Of a stretch of 64,000 bases of DNA, positions 20,515 to 29,972 are shown piece after piece; the first letter of the stretch is position 1; each line of letters starts with the position of its first letter. Where the stretch lies: contig CACNQS010000003.1 of the NCBI GenBank assembly GCA_902622625.1, positions 22,854-86,853 on the forward strand, written 5' to 3'. The position numbers were made by a program, and so were the translations under genes. The notes beneath the pieces are model-generated. The model searched no databases, was not told the origin of the DNA, and worked only from the letters and a program-made list of their open reading frames with translations. The DNA comes from an uncultured Prochlorococcus sp. (GTDB taxonomy: Bacteria; Cyanobacteriota; Cyanobacteriia; PCC-6307; Cyanobiaceae).

Positions 20515-23346
20515 TTAATTTTTTTCATTAACTTCAGTTTTAGGTTGAAACATAAACATTGAATAGATCACATTTCGTCTCATGTTAGTCATCATTTCGA
20601 GGAACATATCATATCCTTCGTTTTTATATTCGATTAATGGATCTTTTTGACCATAACCCCTCAATCCGACTGATTCCCTCAAGGAATCCATGGATTGAAG
20701 ATGTTCTCGCCATAAATTATCGATTTGCTGCAAAATGAAAAATCTTTCAGCTTCTCTCATTAATCCTGGACGAATCTTTTCTATTTGTGATTCCTTTAAA
20801 TCATAAGCTATTCGCAGCTGCTCTTGAAGATAGTTTTTTAATTCTTCTATTGACAGTAAATTAATATCATCAGGTTTAAGATCATCTAATAGATATATAA
20901 ATTCTTTGACTTTAGAAATTAATTGATCAATATTCCATTCTTCAGGGGGAAGATCAGGATTAATATAAGCATCTACAATTTCAATCATTGTCCTTTCTCC
21001 ATATCCTATTACTTGTCTCTTTAAATCAATGCCTTTCAATACTCTTAGTCTTTCACCATAAACTGCTTTTCTTTGATTGTTCATTACCTCGTCGTATTCA
21101 AAAACTTGTTTTCTAATATCGTAATAGTAAGTTTCAACTTTCTTTTGAGCACTTTCAAGAGACCTTGTAAGCATTCCTGACTCAATAGGCATATCTTCAT
21201 CTACCCTAAAAGCATTCATTAAATTTGCTACTCTATCACCTCCAAAAATCCTTAATAAATTATCATCTAAAGATAAAAAGAATCTTGTACTTCCAAGATC
21301 GCCTTGTCTTCCTGCTCTTCCTCTCAGTTGATTATCCACTCTTCTTGATTCATGTCTCTCAGTACCAATTACATGTAAACCGCCAGCTTCTCTTACTTTT
21401 TCTTCTTCATGAATCAAAACTTTTTCATATTCTTTTTTTACATCAGACAAAGATTCTCTCAAAAGCTTTATCAAGTTATCATCGGTTGGTGCTTTTTCTG
21501 CAGCTGTAGCTATCCTGTCATCTAGCTCCAAGACAGAAAGTTGTTTATCTCCCCAATTTTTAACAAGCTCATCAGATAAAAAAGAGAGTTTCTTTTCAAT
21601 TACTTCATCTAATTTACAAGGGAAAAGACTTTTTGAAGAATTTGAAATGTTCTTTTTCAAATTTGAACCTGATTTTGTAGAAAAACCACCCTTAGATTTG
21701 GAATTTCTTTGTTTAGGTATTGGTGGCTTGTGGTCATTATCAGGCTTGACTAACAAAGGAATTAAAATTTCTTTTAATTTAAGTCTAGCCATGTAGTCAC
21801 TATTACCGCCAAGAATTATATCTGTTCCCCTTCCAGCCATATTAGTCGCAATAGTAACAGCACCTGCTCTTCCTGCCTGAGCAACAATTTCCGCCTCACG
21901 TTCGACATTCTCTGGCTTAGCATTTAACAAATTATGTGGAATTTTTTCGGCAGATAAGAGTGAACTTAGTAATTCACTTTTTTCAACACTTGTAGTACCG
22001 ACTAAAACAGGTCTACCTTCTCTATGAATTTGTGCAGTCTCTTTGGCAACGGCTTTCCATTTACCAATTTCTGTCTTAAAAACTTGATCAGACCAATCTT
22101 GTCTCTTTCTTATTTGATTTGTCGGTATAACTGTTGATTCCAATTTGTAAGTTTTTTCAAATTCAACCTCTTCAGTTTTTGCAGTTCCCGTCATTCCTGC
22201 TAAACCTGGATATAAAAGGAAAAAATTCTGATAAGTTATGGATGCTAATGTTTGAGTTTCAGGTTGAATTTTAAGACTCTCTTTTGCTTCTATTGCCTGA
22301 TGTTGTCCATCGCTCCAACGCCTACCCGGCATTACCCTACCAGTAAATTCATCCACTATTACAGCCTCTTCGTTCTTAATAATATAATTTACATCTTTAA
22401 TAAATAATTCTTTGGCTTTTAAAGCGTTAGTTATATAATGCGCCCAAGGATCTTGAGGATTATATAAATCATTCACTCCCAAATACTCTTCACATTTTGC
22501 AAAACCCTGATCAGTCAATATACAACTTCTCTGTTTTTCATCAACTTCATAATCCCCTTCTGGATCAATACCATCTTTACTTAATTCTTTTGCTTTGACT
22601 AATGCCAGAGATAATTCTGCAGCTTTTTGATATTTTTCTTGTGGTCTTTCAACTTGGCCAGAAATGATTAAAGGCGTTCTTGCTTCATCAATTAATATTG
22701 AATCAACCTCATCAATTACGCAGTAATTAAATTTTCTTTGAACTACCTCACTAATATCAGTAGCCATATTATCTCTTAAATAGTCAAATCCTAATTCTGA
22801 ATTTGTGGCGTAAGTTATATCACAATAATAATTTTTCTTTCTCTCAAGTGGATTCATATCTTGCTGAATCAAACCAACGGATAAACCTAAAAAACGATGA
22901 ACTTGTCCCATCCACTCTGCATCCCTTCTAGCTAAATAATCATTTACAGTAACAACGTGAACACCTTTTCCCGTGAGAGCATTTAAAAAACAAGGTAATG
23001 TTGCGACAAGAGTTTTTCCCTCTCCAGTCTTCATCTCTGCAATTTGACACTCATTTAGAACCATCCCGCCAATCAACTGAACATCAAAATGTCTCATATC
23101 AAGAACACGTTTACTAGCTTCTCTTACAATTGCAAAGGCTTTAGGAAGAAATTCTTCTAGGAGTTCTTTTTGCTTTTTCGAATCTAATTCTACTGAAATA
23201 TTTGATTTGAGATTTTGAGTTTCTTTTCTCAACTCATCATCAGTCAATTGAGAAATTTCTTCTTCTAAAAAATTTATCTCTTCCACTATTGGTTGATAGC
23301 GCTTCAACTTTCGTGTATTCGGATCTCCCAACAAAAGTTTTAGCAT
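20515..23346 (-). CDS. secA: preprotein translocase ATPase SecA
   Basis: SecA is the ATP motor that pushes unfolded preproteins through SecYEG at the plasma and thylakoid membranes. The 943-residue protein has Walker [15 protein letters not shown] near residues 102-115, [19 protein letters not shown] (about 210-228), the [15 protein letters not shown] motif near 498-512 and the [20 protein letters not shown] motif near 650-670. Between the last two is a long Lys/Ser-rich insertion (about residues 525-640), and the C-terminus ends [12 protein letters not shown] without the zinc-binding Cys tail of enterobacteria. Both are usual for cyanobacteria. It is monocistronic by layout and divergent from the GNAT gene over 174 bp. 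Confidence 0.97.
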   Translation of the reverse strand: MLKLLLGDPNTRKLKRYQPIVEEINFLEEEISQLTDDELRKETQNLKSNISVELDSKKQKELLEEFLPKAFAIVREASKRVLDMRHFDVQLIGGMVLNECQIAEMKTGEGKTLVATLPCFLNALTGKGVHVVTVNDYLARRDAEWMGQVHRFLGLSVGLIQQDMNPLERKKNYYCDITYATNSELGFDYLRDNMATDISEVVQRKFNYCVIDEVDSILIDEARTPLIISGQVERPQEKYQKAAELSLALVKAKELSKDGIDPEGDYEVDEKQRSCILTDQGFAKCEEYLGVNDLYNPQDPWAHYITNALKAKELFIKDVNYIIKNEEAVIVDEFTGRVMPGRRWSDGQHQAIEAKESLKIQPETQTLASITYQNFFLLYPGLAGMTGTAKTEEVEFEKTYKLESTVIPTNQIRKRQDWSDQVFKTEIGKWKAVAKETAQIHREGRPVLVGTTSVEKSELLSSLLSAEKIPHNLLNAKPENVEREAEIVAQAGRAGAVTIATNMAGRGTDIILGGNSDYMARLKLKEILIPLLVKPDNDHKPPIPKQRNSKSKGGFSTKSGSNLKKNISNSSKSLFPCKLDEVIEKKLSFLSDELVKNWGDKQLSVLELDDRIATAAEKAPTDDNLIKLLRESLSDVKKEYEKVLIHEEEKVREAGGLHVIGTERHESRRVDNQLRGRAGRQGDLGSTRFFLSLDDNLLRIFGGDRVANLMNAFRVDEDMPIESGMLTRSLESAQKKVETYYYDIRKQVFEYDEVMNNQRKAVYGERLRVLKGIDLKRQVIGYGERTMIEIVDAYINPDLPPEEWNIDQLISKVKEFIYLLDDLKPDDINLLSIEELKNYLQEQLRIAYDLKESQIEKIRPGLMREAERFFILQQIDNLWREHLQSMDSLRESVGLRGYGQKDPLIEYKNEGYDMFLEMMTNMRRNVIYSMFMFQPKTEVNEKN

Positions 23347-23520
23347 AAGTCAAAGTCCTTAAAAAATTTATCTTATTACAAACATTATAAATTAGTGCGT
23401 TACAACAGAATTAAGAAAACTATTATCTCTTTATTTTATAGAAATGATCGATTAAGGTATTTAGATTGAAGTCACAAAAATAACCTAGCTGACATCACTT
23501 TTCAAAAATCTTTTTAATAA

Positions 23521-23976
23521 ATGAAAGAAATATCTCTAATCAAACATACCAAAGGAGCTTTAGGGTTACGGGTTTTTGGATTAGGTCCTAATCTTAAACC
23601 AACACATGGATTAATTAAGCTACAAAAATTGCTAGATACGAATACTTTCTGGGCAAAAAATAGAACAATAAAAGAATTAAAAAAATGTCTTGCTAACAGT
23701 GATGTTGTAATAAGTCTTTGGGTTGGTAAAGAAATAGTTGGTTTTGGTAGAGCTTTAACCGATGGAATTTACCGCGGAGTGCTTTGGGATATTGTTATTG
23801 ATCAAAATCACCAAGGCAAAGGTTATGGCACATTAATCGTAAAAAATCTTTTATCTTCTAAAAAAATTAAAAATACAAAGAAATTATATTTAATGACAAC
23901 AAATAAAAAATTGTTTTATTCACAATTGGATTTTAAAGAAGTAACTTCTCAAAATTTATTGATTCGTGAAATATAA
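23521..23976 (+). CDS. GNAT-family N-acetyltransferase
   Basis: A 151-residue GCN5-related acetyltransferase. The core acetyl-CoA motif A is GVLWDIVIDQNHQGKGYGTLIVKNLL, where the Q/R-x-x-G-x-G/A signature reads QGKGYG (about residues 99-104). Motif B-like TKKLYLMTTNKKLFYSQLDF follows. An N-terminal part (about 1-60) is outside the minimal fold. The acetylated substrate cannot be told from the sequence; plant/cyanobacterial relatives include chloroplast GNATs. It stands alone on the plus strand, with a hairpin at its end (23982-24001) that also serves the opposite NTF2-like gene. Confidence 0.85.
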   Translation: MKEISLIKHTKGALGLRVFGLGPNLKPTHGLIKLQKLLDTNTFWAKNRTIKELKKCLANSDVVISLWVGKEIVGFGRALTDGIYRGVLWDIVIDQNHQGKGYGTLIVKNLLSSKKIKNTKKLYLMTTNKKLFYSQLDFKEVTSQNLLIREI

Positions 23977-23981
23977 AGCAC

Positions 23982-24001
23982 TTTGTTTCTAGAGAAACAA
24001 A
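23982..24001. terminator. short perfect hairpin between convergent genes
   Basis: TTTGTTTCT at 23982-23990 and AGAAACAAA at 23993-24001 form a perfect inverted repeat around two bases (in practice about an 8-bp stem with a 4-base loop). It lies 6 bp after the GNAT stop and touches the stop of the opposite gene at 24003. The stem is AT-rich and the run of T/A is on both sides, so it could act as a bidirectional terminator. The GC content is low for a strong terminator. Confidence 0.45.
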
Positions 24002-24002
24002 A

Positions 24003-24434
24003 TCAAGATACAAATTTACTATAAAGCCATCTTATAAAAGGTCCTAAAATAGGAACTGGTCCAAAAGTTGGTCCGCAAAAATCAAAGTAATCTCTATGCT
24101 CTTTGATTAATCCATTTTCACCAAATAATAAACGAGTAGTTCCAGGATAAATAAATTCTTTATTCATAATTTTTAAACCCATTGTCCATTCAACAAATCC
24201 ACAATCCCCAGTTATGGAAATTGCATGAGTTTCTAAAAAAACATCATCACATCTTTTAACTAGCTTTTCTTGAGCTTTAACATAAGAATCTAAACCCTCT
24301 GTTTCCTGAGTTGGGTCTATAAAAATAACATTCTCATTATAAAATTCAGCCCATTTTTGTTTCGTTGGTGCATCAGTACCATAAGGTTTAGTAAATAATT
24401 CTTTTAAATCCTCAATAGAAATTACTCTTGTCAT
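24003..24434 (-). CDS. SnoaL/NTF2-like fold protein, unknown function
   Basis: A 143-residue protein with the SnoaL/nuclear transport factor 2-like cone fold: N-terminal helix LKELFTKPYG, then WAEFYNENVIFIDPTQETEGLDSYVKAQEKL, then VEWTMGLKIMNKEFIYPGTTRLLFGENGLIKEHRDYFDF. The pattern of a buried pocket with Asp/His/Tyr (EHRDYFDF near residues 112-119) is common in this superfamily, whose members range from isomerases to non-enzymatic binding proteins. I cannot give the ligand. It sits between the GNAT gene and tRNA-Gly; no operon partner is evident. Confidence 0.75.
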   Translation of the reverse strand: MTRVISIEDLKELFTKPYGTDAPTKQKWAEFYNENVIFIDPTQETEGLDSYVKAQEKLVKRCDDVFLETHAISITGDCGFVEWTMGLKIMNKEFIYPGTTRLLFGENGLIKEHRDYFDFCGPTFGPVPILGPFIRWLYSKFVS

Positions 24435-24479
24435 TACAAAATTTTTATTAGGAAAATCTTAAAAGATACAAAGATTAAA

Positions 24480-24551
24480 AGCGGATGAAGAGATTCGAAC
24501 TCTCGACATTCTCCTTGGCAAGGAGATGCTCTACCACTGAGCTACATCCGC
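24480..24551 (-). tRNA. tRNA-Gly (anticodon GCC)
   Basis: The minus strand folds into a full cloverleaf of 72 nt. The acceptor stem is GCGGATG/CATCCGC, the D arm GCTCAGTGGTAGAGC, the anticodon arm CTCCT-TGCCAAG-GAG with anticodon GCC, and the T arm GAGAG-TTCGAAT-CTCTT with the invariant TTCGA. The discriminator base is U, as usual for tRNA-Gly. CCA is not encoded, so it must be added by the nucleotidyltransferase. The tRNA is the only RNA gene I could support here. Confidence 0.97.
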
Positions 24552-24612
24552 ATAACTTCTTTATTTTATCTCAAATAAGGGATCAATGATTAAAATAATT
24601 AAATTTTTTCAA

Positions 24613-25089
24613 TTAATTTAAATTTTTAATTAAGGATCCCATCTCAATTGCTTGTAAAGCATAATTCCAACCAAGATTATTTTTAATCCCTGCTCTTTCT
24701 AAAGCCTGCTGCATAGTATCAGTAGTTAAAACTCCAAAAATAATTGGAACATTATTTTCATTTGAAACTTGCGAAATACCTTTGCTGGCCTCAGATATAA
24801 CTACATCATAGTGGGAAGTTTCACCACGGATCACAGCCCCAAGAGCAATTACAACGTCATACCTCTTTTTTTTCATGATAGTTTTAGCTGCGATTGGTAA
24901 TTCGAATGAGCCAGGAACCCAAACTATATCTACTTGATTACTTAATTCAGAAGTATCTAAACCATGTCTTTTTAAACAATCAAGACAACCAGATAGAATT
25001 TTATTTGTAATTAAATCATTAAATCTTGCTATTACAATTCCAATTTTTAAATTAGAGGCATTTGTAAAAGAGCCCTCAAAAATAGCCAT
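24613..25089 (-). CDS. ribH: 6,7-dimethyl-8-ribityllumazine synthase
   Basis: RibH condenses 5-amino-6-ribitylamino-uracil with 3,4-dihydroxy-2-butanone-4-phosphate, the penultimate step to riboflavin. The 158-residue protein has the substrate-binding segments [15 protein letters not shown] and [13 protein letters not shown], then the phosphate/His segment [14 protein letters not shown] (about 83-96) and [21 protein letters not shown]. Length is normal for the icosahedral or pentameric enzyme. It lies between tRNA-Gly and psbZ, 49 bp from psbZ, on the same strand as both. Confidence 0.96.
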   Translation of the reverse strand: MAIFEGSFTNASNLKIGIVIARFNDLITNKILSGCLDCLKRHGLDTSELSNQVDIVWVPGSFELPIAAKTIMKKKRYDVVIALGAVIRGETSHYDVVISEASKGISQVSNENNVPIIFGVLTTDTMQQALERAGIKNNLGWNYALQAIEMGSLIKNLN

Positions 25090-25138
25090 TAAACTTTACT
25101 TAGATGTATTAATAGACTCTCACGAAAAGGTATTAAGT

Positions 25139-25336
25139 TCAAACTAATGAAGAAACTATCCCTGTAACAAAAACCAAAACAACCCAAACAGCGGCAATAG
25201 AATAAATTTTTCTCCTACTTTCTCTCTGTCCTTCCTCAGTAGAAGGTTGAGTCACATATAAAACGGGTACTCCAACTACCGCAATTAAAGAAGCAAATAA
25301 TAGAGCATTTACAAAGAAAAAGTTAACAGCCTGCAT
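25139..25336 (-). CDS. psbZ: photosystem II protein PsbZ (Ycf9)
   Basis: PsbZ is a small two-helix thylakoid protein at the edge of photosystem II, stabilising the core and its antenna contacts. The 65-residue product has the typical two membrane helices: NALLFASLIAVVGVPVLYV (about 9-27) and IAAVWVVLVFVTGIVSSLV (about 47-65), joined by a loop with QPSTEEGQRESRRKIY. Length and loop match the family. The gene is divergent from mutS over 140 bp. A TATAAT at 25359-25364 on this strand is a reasonable -10 box. Confidence 0.95.
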   Translation of the reverse strand: MQAVNFFFVNALLFASLIAVVGVPVLYVTQPSTEEGQRESRRKIYSIAAVWVVLVFVTGIVSSLV

Positions 25337-25358
25337 AATTCAGTCTTAAATTTTAAAT

Positions 25359-25364
25359 ATTATA
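25359..25364 (-). promoter_or_regulatory. candidate -10 box upstream of psbZ
   Basis: The minus strand carries TATAAT at 25364-25359, 22 bases before the psbZ start. That distance would give a transcript starting about 12-16 bases before the ATG. No clear -35 hexamer sits at 16-18 bases upstream. Photosynthesis-gene promoters often lack a good -35, but the call remains weak in DNA this AT-rich. Confidence 0.3.
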
Positions 25365-25476
25365 AATACTATAATCTCATGAAAATGATAATTTTTAGAG
25401 AAAATTTACATACTTTAGCCACTTTAAATGCAAAAAAAAAAAATCTACCTAATATCTATTTAGGAATTAAAAAAGT

Positions 25477-28218
25477 ATGCAAGAAGATACGATAATTCAA
25501 AAGAATTTATTTGCGATTGGTAATGATAATAATGAGCAAAAAGAAATAACAAAAATTACAGAAGATTTATCTTTAGAAGATTTAAAAAGAGAATCGCAAA
25601 AAAGACCCAGAAAAAGAAAAAATTCAACTAATTTAATAAATCAATTCAAGACTGATTTAATTTCAAATAACAAAAATGTTTGCATCAATGAAGAATCTTA
25701 CAGCTATAAAAAAGTTTCAAAACTGAAATTAACTCCTGTAATGAAGCATTATGTAACTCTAAAAGAAGAAAATAAAGATAGGTTATTACTTTATAGATTA
25801 GGAGATTTTTTTGAATGTTTTTTTGAGGACGCTGTATTAATATCTAACCTTTTAGAAATAACGCTTACCAGTAAAGATGCTGGCAAAGAGATTGGCAAGA
25901 TCCCTATGGCAGGGGTTCCGCATCATGCAATGGAGAGATACTGTGCTGATTTAATTAAAAAAAATTACTCTGTGGTTATATGCGATCAATTAGAAAAAAG
26001 TTCTGGAAATTATGGGACTCCAATTAAAAGAGGAATAACAAGAATAATTACTCCTGGAACAGTAATTGAAGAGGGGATGTTAATAGCAAAGAAAAATAAT
26101 TGGATTACTGCTATTTACTTATCAGAAGAAAACATAGATGAATCTTATGAATGGGGTATATCAAAGGCTGATGTAAGCACAGGAGAATTAATAACTTTAG
26201 AGGGTCAATCTCTGTCAAAACTATTTGATGAAATTAGTAAATTAGATTCTTCAGAAATCATTGTAGGAAGCAATGCAGTAAGAAATTTATTAATTAAAGG
26301 AAATAGGCAAATTACATATACTGTTTCTAAAGAGACTAATTTTGGAATTAATGAAGCAAATTATCTAATAAAAAATTATTTCCAAATTGCAAACCTAGAG
26401 GGAATAGGACTTAAAAATTTAAAAAATGCAACTAGATCACTTGGAGGTTTATTAAATTATTTAGAAAAAATTAATCCTTCAAATGTAGATAAAAATTCTT
26501 CATTAAAAATCTCATTAGACTTTCCACAAATCCAATATGGTCACAACAAATTAATTATTGATTATCAAACTCAAAAAAACTTAGAAATCAAAAATACACA
26601 ACGAGAAAACAATTATGTAGGTTCGCTACTATGGAGTATTGATAGAACTTATACTTGCATGGGTGCAAGGTGTTTAAGAAGGTGGATAGATTCACCACTA
26701 TTAAACGTTAATGAAATTTATAAAAGACAAAATATAATTACAAACTTTATTGAATCTAAAAAATTACGTACAGATACTCAAAATTTACTTAGAGCAATGG
26801 GGGATTTAGAAAGACTTGCAGGTAGAGCTTGTGCAGGTCATGCAAGTCCCAGAGACTTAATTGCAATAGCTGAAGGTTTAAAAAAATTGCCTAGACTTAA
26901 ATCCATAATTGAATTATTTAAATATGATCTCCCAGATTGGACTGATCAATTAAAAAATATTGATGAAGGACTCTTAAAAATAGCTGATACTATAAGTTTT
27001 AAACTAATAGAGAATCCTCCTCTAAATATTAGTGAAGGAGGCATGATTCACGATGGTGTTGACAATATATTAGATGGTTTACGAAATTTAATAGATGATT
27101 ACTCTGAGTGGCTAAATAAAGAGGAATTAAAAGAAAGGAAAATTAGCAAAATTTCAAACCTCAAAATTCAATTTCATAAAAATTTTGGTTATTACATTTC
27201 TATAAATAAGTCAAAAGTTAATTTAGCTCCACAACATTGGATCAAAAGGCAAACACTTACTAATGAAGAAAGGTATATCACTTCAGAAATTAAAAATAAA
27301 GAAAATAAGATTTTCCAAATAAAAAGTAGAGCTTCATCAAAAGAATATGAAATTTTCTGCGAATTAAGAAATATAGTTGCTGAAAAAACAAAACAAATAA
27401 GATCAATCGCAAAATCCATAGCATCTCTTGATGCACTGCTTGGTTTATCAATTACTGCAGTAGAAAACAATTTTATAAAACCTTCATTAATACCAATAGA
27501 TGATTCAATGACAAAAAATAGTACAAAAATTATCTCAGGAAGAAATCCAATTGTAGAGCAATTGTTAAGTGATAAAAAGTTTGTAGCAAACGATATCTCT
27601 TTCGGGGATAATCAAAAATTAATTATATTAACCGGTCCCAATGCAAGCGGAAAAAGTTGCTTTATAAGACAACTTGGTTTAATTCAAATTCTCACACAAG
27701 TCGGTAGCTTTGTTCCTGCGAATAATGCTGAAATCAAGATTGCAGATAGGATTTTCACAAGAATTGGGGCAGTTGATGATCAATCATCCGGACAATCAAC
27801 ATTTATGGTAGAAATGTCTGAAACTGCTTCAATTCTAAATCAGGCAACTTCTAGCTCACTAGTTTTACTTGATGAGATAGGCAGAGGTACATCTACTTTT
27901 GATGGACTTTCAATAGCTTGGTCAGTAAGTGAATATCTTGCAAAAAAAATTAAATGTAATACTATTTTTGCTACGCACTATCATGAGCTTAATTATTTAA
28001 AAAATTCAAATACGAATATACAAAATTTTCAAGTTTTAGTAGAACAAAATAACGATCAGCTAATTTTTAGCCACAGGATTGTTAAAGGAGGCTCAAACAA
28101 AAGCTATGGTATTGAGGCAGCTAAATTAGCAGGAGTTCCAAAAGAAGTTATAGAAAAAGCAAAATCAGTTTTAAATTCTTTAGAAAAAAATAACAAATTA
28201 AATTATGATATTAAGTAG
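25477..28218 (+). CDS. mutS: DNA mismatch repair protein MutS
   Basis: MutS binds mispaired bases and starts mismatch repair. The 913-residue protein is longer than the usual 850-870 because of an N-terminal extension of about 85 residues before the first domain ([20 protein letters not shown]). The mismatch-binding segment [12 protein letters not shown] keeps the Phe-x-Glu pattern (FFE). A connector and lever/clamp region follows, and the C-terminal ATPase has Walker [17 protein letters not shown] (about 720-735), [16 protein letters not shown], and [26 protein letters not shown] and [12 protein letters not shown] close the domain. It is convergent with cobH. Confidence 0.96.
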   Translation: MQEDTIIQKNLFAIGNDNNEQKEITKITEDLSLEDLKRESQKRPRKRKNSTNLINQFKTDLISNNKNVCINEESYSYKKVSKLKLTPVMKHYVTLKEENKDRLLLYRLGDFFECFFEDAVLISNLLEITLTSKDAGKEIGKIPMAGVPHHAMERYCADLIKKNYSVVICDQLEKSSGNYGTPIKRGITRIITPGTVIEEGMLIAKKNNWITAIYLSEENIDESYEWGISKADVSTGELITLEGQSLSKLFDEISKLDSSEIIVGSNAVRNLLIKGNRQITYTVSKETNFGINEANYLIKNYFQIANLEGIGLKNLKNATRSLGGLLNYLEKINPSNVDKNSSLKISLDFPQIQYGHNKLIIDYQTQKNLEIKNTQRENNYVGSLLWSIDRTYTCMGARCLRRWIDSPLLNVNEIYKRQNIITNFIESKKLRTDTQNLLRAMGDLERLAGRACAGHASPRDLIAIAEGLKKLPRLKSIIELFKYDLPDWTDQLKNIDEGLLKIADTISFKLIENPPLNISEGGMIHDGVDNILDGLRNLIDDYSEWLNKEELKERKISKISNLKIQFHKNFGYYISINKSKVNLAPQHWIKRQTLTNEERYITSEIKNKENKIFQIKSRASSKEYEIFCELRNIVAEKTKQIRSIAKSIASLDALLGLSITAVENNFIKPSLIPIDDSMTKNSTKIISGRNPIVEQLLSDKKFVANDISFGDNQKLIILTGPNASGKSCFIRQLGLIQILTQVGSFVPANNAEIKIADRIFTRIGAVDDQSSGQSTFMVEMSETASILNQATSSSLVLLDEIGRGTSTFDGLSIAWSVSEYLAKKIKCNTIFATHYHELNYLKNSNTNIQNFQVLVEQNNDQLIFSHRIVKGGSNKSYGIEAAKLAGVPKEVIEKAKSVLNSLEKNNKLNYDIK

Positions 28219-28249
28219 ATTTTTGACATTTTTATAAAATAAATACTTT

Positions 28250-28873
28250 TTAAATAGTTTCCCTCAATAAAGCGTTAACCGCAGCAGCTGCCATGGCAGC
28301 ACCTCCTCTAGTTGAATTCAAAACAATTCTGGGAAGATCGGTAGAAATTAATTTGTTTTTGCTTTTCTCTACTCCAATAAATCCAACAGGCATTCCAATA
28401 ATTAAACTAGGTAAATCTTTTGCATTCTCTAAAATATCAATTAAATAAGTTAACGCTGTAGGCGAACTGCCAATAACTACAATAGGTGATTTGCTTCCAG
28501 AATTCTTAGCAGATAACTCCTTCCAACCTTCACTTAAGCCATATGCAGTTTTAGTTAAGTTTGTATGATTATTTTTTACAAACCACATTCTAGCGGTGAA
28601 TACTTTATTCCTAGTGGTATTTTCTGCCATGGATTTTATTGCCGCTGCAGCCATATCAGTATCAGTTAAAATCGGAGCACCATTTTTAAGTGCCTGAAGC
28701 CCTTTTTCGCAAGCACCTTCACTAAAATTAACAAGATTTTGAACTGAAAAATCTCCTGAAGTATGGACTAATCTCTCTAACACTTTTTTTTCCAAATAAT
28801 TTAGATCGTTGGCTAATAAATGAGATCTTATGAATCTGATGCTTTCCAAAAAAATTGGATGATCTATTACCAT
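28250..28873 (-). CDS. cobH: precorrin-8X methylmutase (cobalamin synthesis)
   Basis: CobH/CbiC moves a methyl group from C-11 to C-12 of precorrin-8X to give hydrogenobyrinate (or the cobalt form), a late corrin-ring step. The 207-residue protein has the catalytic His at H37 in RLVHTSGDFS (corresponding to His43 of characterised CobH), the NGAPILTDTDMAAAAI segment (about 64-79), the loop VVIGSSPTAL and the C-terminal region with GMPVGFIGVEKSKN. Prochlorococcus makes pseudocobalamin, so the context is consistent. No other cob genes are in the window. Confidence 0.95.
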   Translation of the reverse strand: MVIDHPIFLESIRFIRSHLLANDLNYLEKKVLERLVHTSGDFSVQNLVNFSEGACEKGLQALKNGAPILTDTDMAAAAIKSMAENTTRNKVFTARMWFVKNNHTNLTKTAYGLSEGWKELSAKNSGSKSPIVVIGSSPTALTYLIDILENAKDLPSLIIGMPVGFIGVEKSKNKLISTDLPRIVLNSTRGGAAMAAAAVNALLRETI

Positions 28874-28931
28874 TAATTTTAATATGTGTTAGAAGTAATC
28901 ATAGTTAATATATGTTTTTTAATGAGCTATT

Positions 28932-29933
28932 ATGCCAATACAAATATTATGGGGTAATGATTTAAATGCTCAAAATACATTTATTCAAAAATTAATTGAA
29001 AAGGAAGTATCCAAAGAATGGAAAGAAATAAACGTAACAAATTTAAATGGAGATGATGATGAGCAAGTCAAGAAAGCTTTTGATGAGGTTCTTACACCTC
29101 CTTTTGGAGATGGATACAGAATAGTTACATTAAAAAATAATCCAATTTTTACTGCCAAAAATGAGGATCTAAGAACTAAATTTGAAAAAATTCATGACAA
29201 TATACCTCAAAATACTTATTTCATTCTACAAAATACAAAAAAACCAGACTCAAGACTAAAGAGTACTAAATTTTTACAAAAACTTATCAAAAATAATTTA
29301 GCTAAAGAAAAGTCATTTTCTTTACCAGAAATCTGGGACTATGAGGGACAAAAAAGATTTTTAGAAGATGCTGCAAATGAAATGAATATCAAAATTGATA
29401 AAAATGCAGCTGAATTAATAATTGATTCAGTTGGGAATGATAGCTTTAAACTAATAAATGAATTAGCCAAAGCAAAAACATACCTTTCTGCAGTATCAAG
29501 TGATTCGAATTCAAAACTTTTTCTTAAAAGTATTGATGTAAAAAAAATATTTAGTGATCATCAATCCAATATTTTCAAAATCATTGATCTTCTCTTACAA
29601 AAAAATATTAATGAAAGCCTAATAGAAATAAATTATTACTTACAGAAAGGAGAACCTGCTTTAAGACTAAATGCGGGTTTAATTAGTCAAATAAGAATTC
29701 ATACCATTATAAAATTAGCAGTTAATTCAGGTAACGATAATGCAGAAAAGATTTGTAATCTTGCAGGCATTTCTAATCCTAAAAGAATTTTTTTTATTCG
29801 AAGAAAAGTCAAAAATCTATCTCAAGAATATTTAATTAATTTAATGAGTAACTTATTAGATATTGAATCATTACTAAAACAAGGTAATAATCCTATAAAT
29901 GTTTTTACAGAGAAATTAATTAATTTAAGTTAA
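28932..29933 (+). CDS. holA: DNA polymerase III subunit delta
   Basis: HolA is the delta wrench of the clamp loader; it opens the beta clamp together with delta-prime and tau/gamma. The 333-residue product has the N-terminal AAA-like domain without a real P-loop (IQILWGNDLNAQNTFIQKL), the clamp-touching segment after FGDGYRIVTLKN, and a C-terminal helical collar region (INYYLQKGEPALRLNAGLISQIRIH). Sequence is weakly conserved, so the call rests on length, these segments and position. It is followed 40 bp later by lysC on the same strand. Confidence 0.85.
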   Translation: MPIQILWGNDLNAQNTFIQKLIEKEVSKEWKEINVTNLNGDDDEQVKKAFDEVLTPPFGDGYRIVTLKNNPIFTAKNEDLRTKFEKIHDNIPQNTYFILQNTKKPDSRLKSTKFLQKLIKNNLAKEKSFSLPEIWDYEGQKRFLEDAANEMNIKIDKNAAELIIDSVGNDSFKLINELAKAKTYLSAVSSDSNSKLFLKSIDVKKIFSDHQSNIFKIIDLLLQKNINESLIEINYYLQKGEPALRLNAGLISQIRIHTIIKLAVNSGNDNAEKICNLAGISNPKRIFFIRRKVKNLSQEYLINLMSNLLDIESLLKQGNNPINVFTEKLINLS

Positions 29934-29972
29934 CCAAATTATAAGTTTAAGAATTTAGATTATGATTTAAAT

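Noticed and set aside
25448-25464. CCTAA...TTAGG inverted repeat before mutS
   Set aside because: A 5-bp stem with a 7-base loop in AT-rich DNA is expected by chance, and there is no T-run or conserved motif to make it a terminator or operator.
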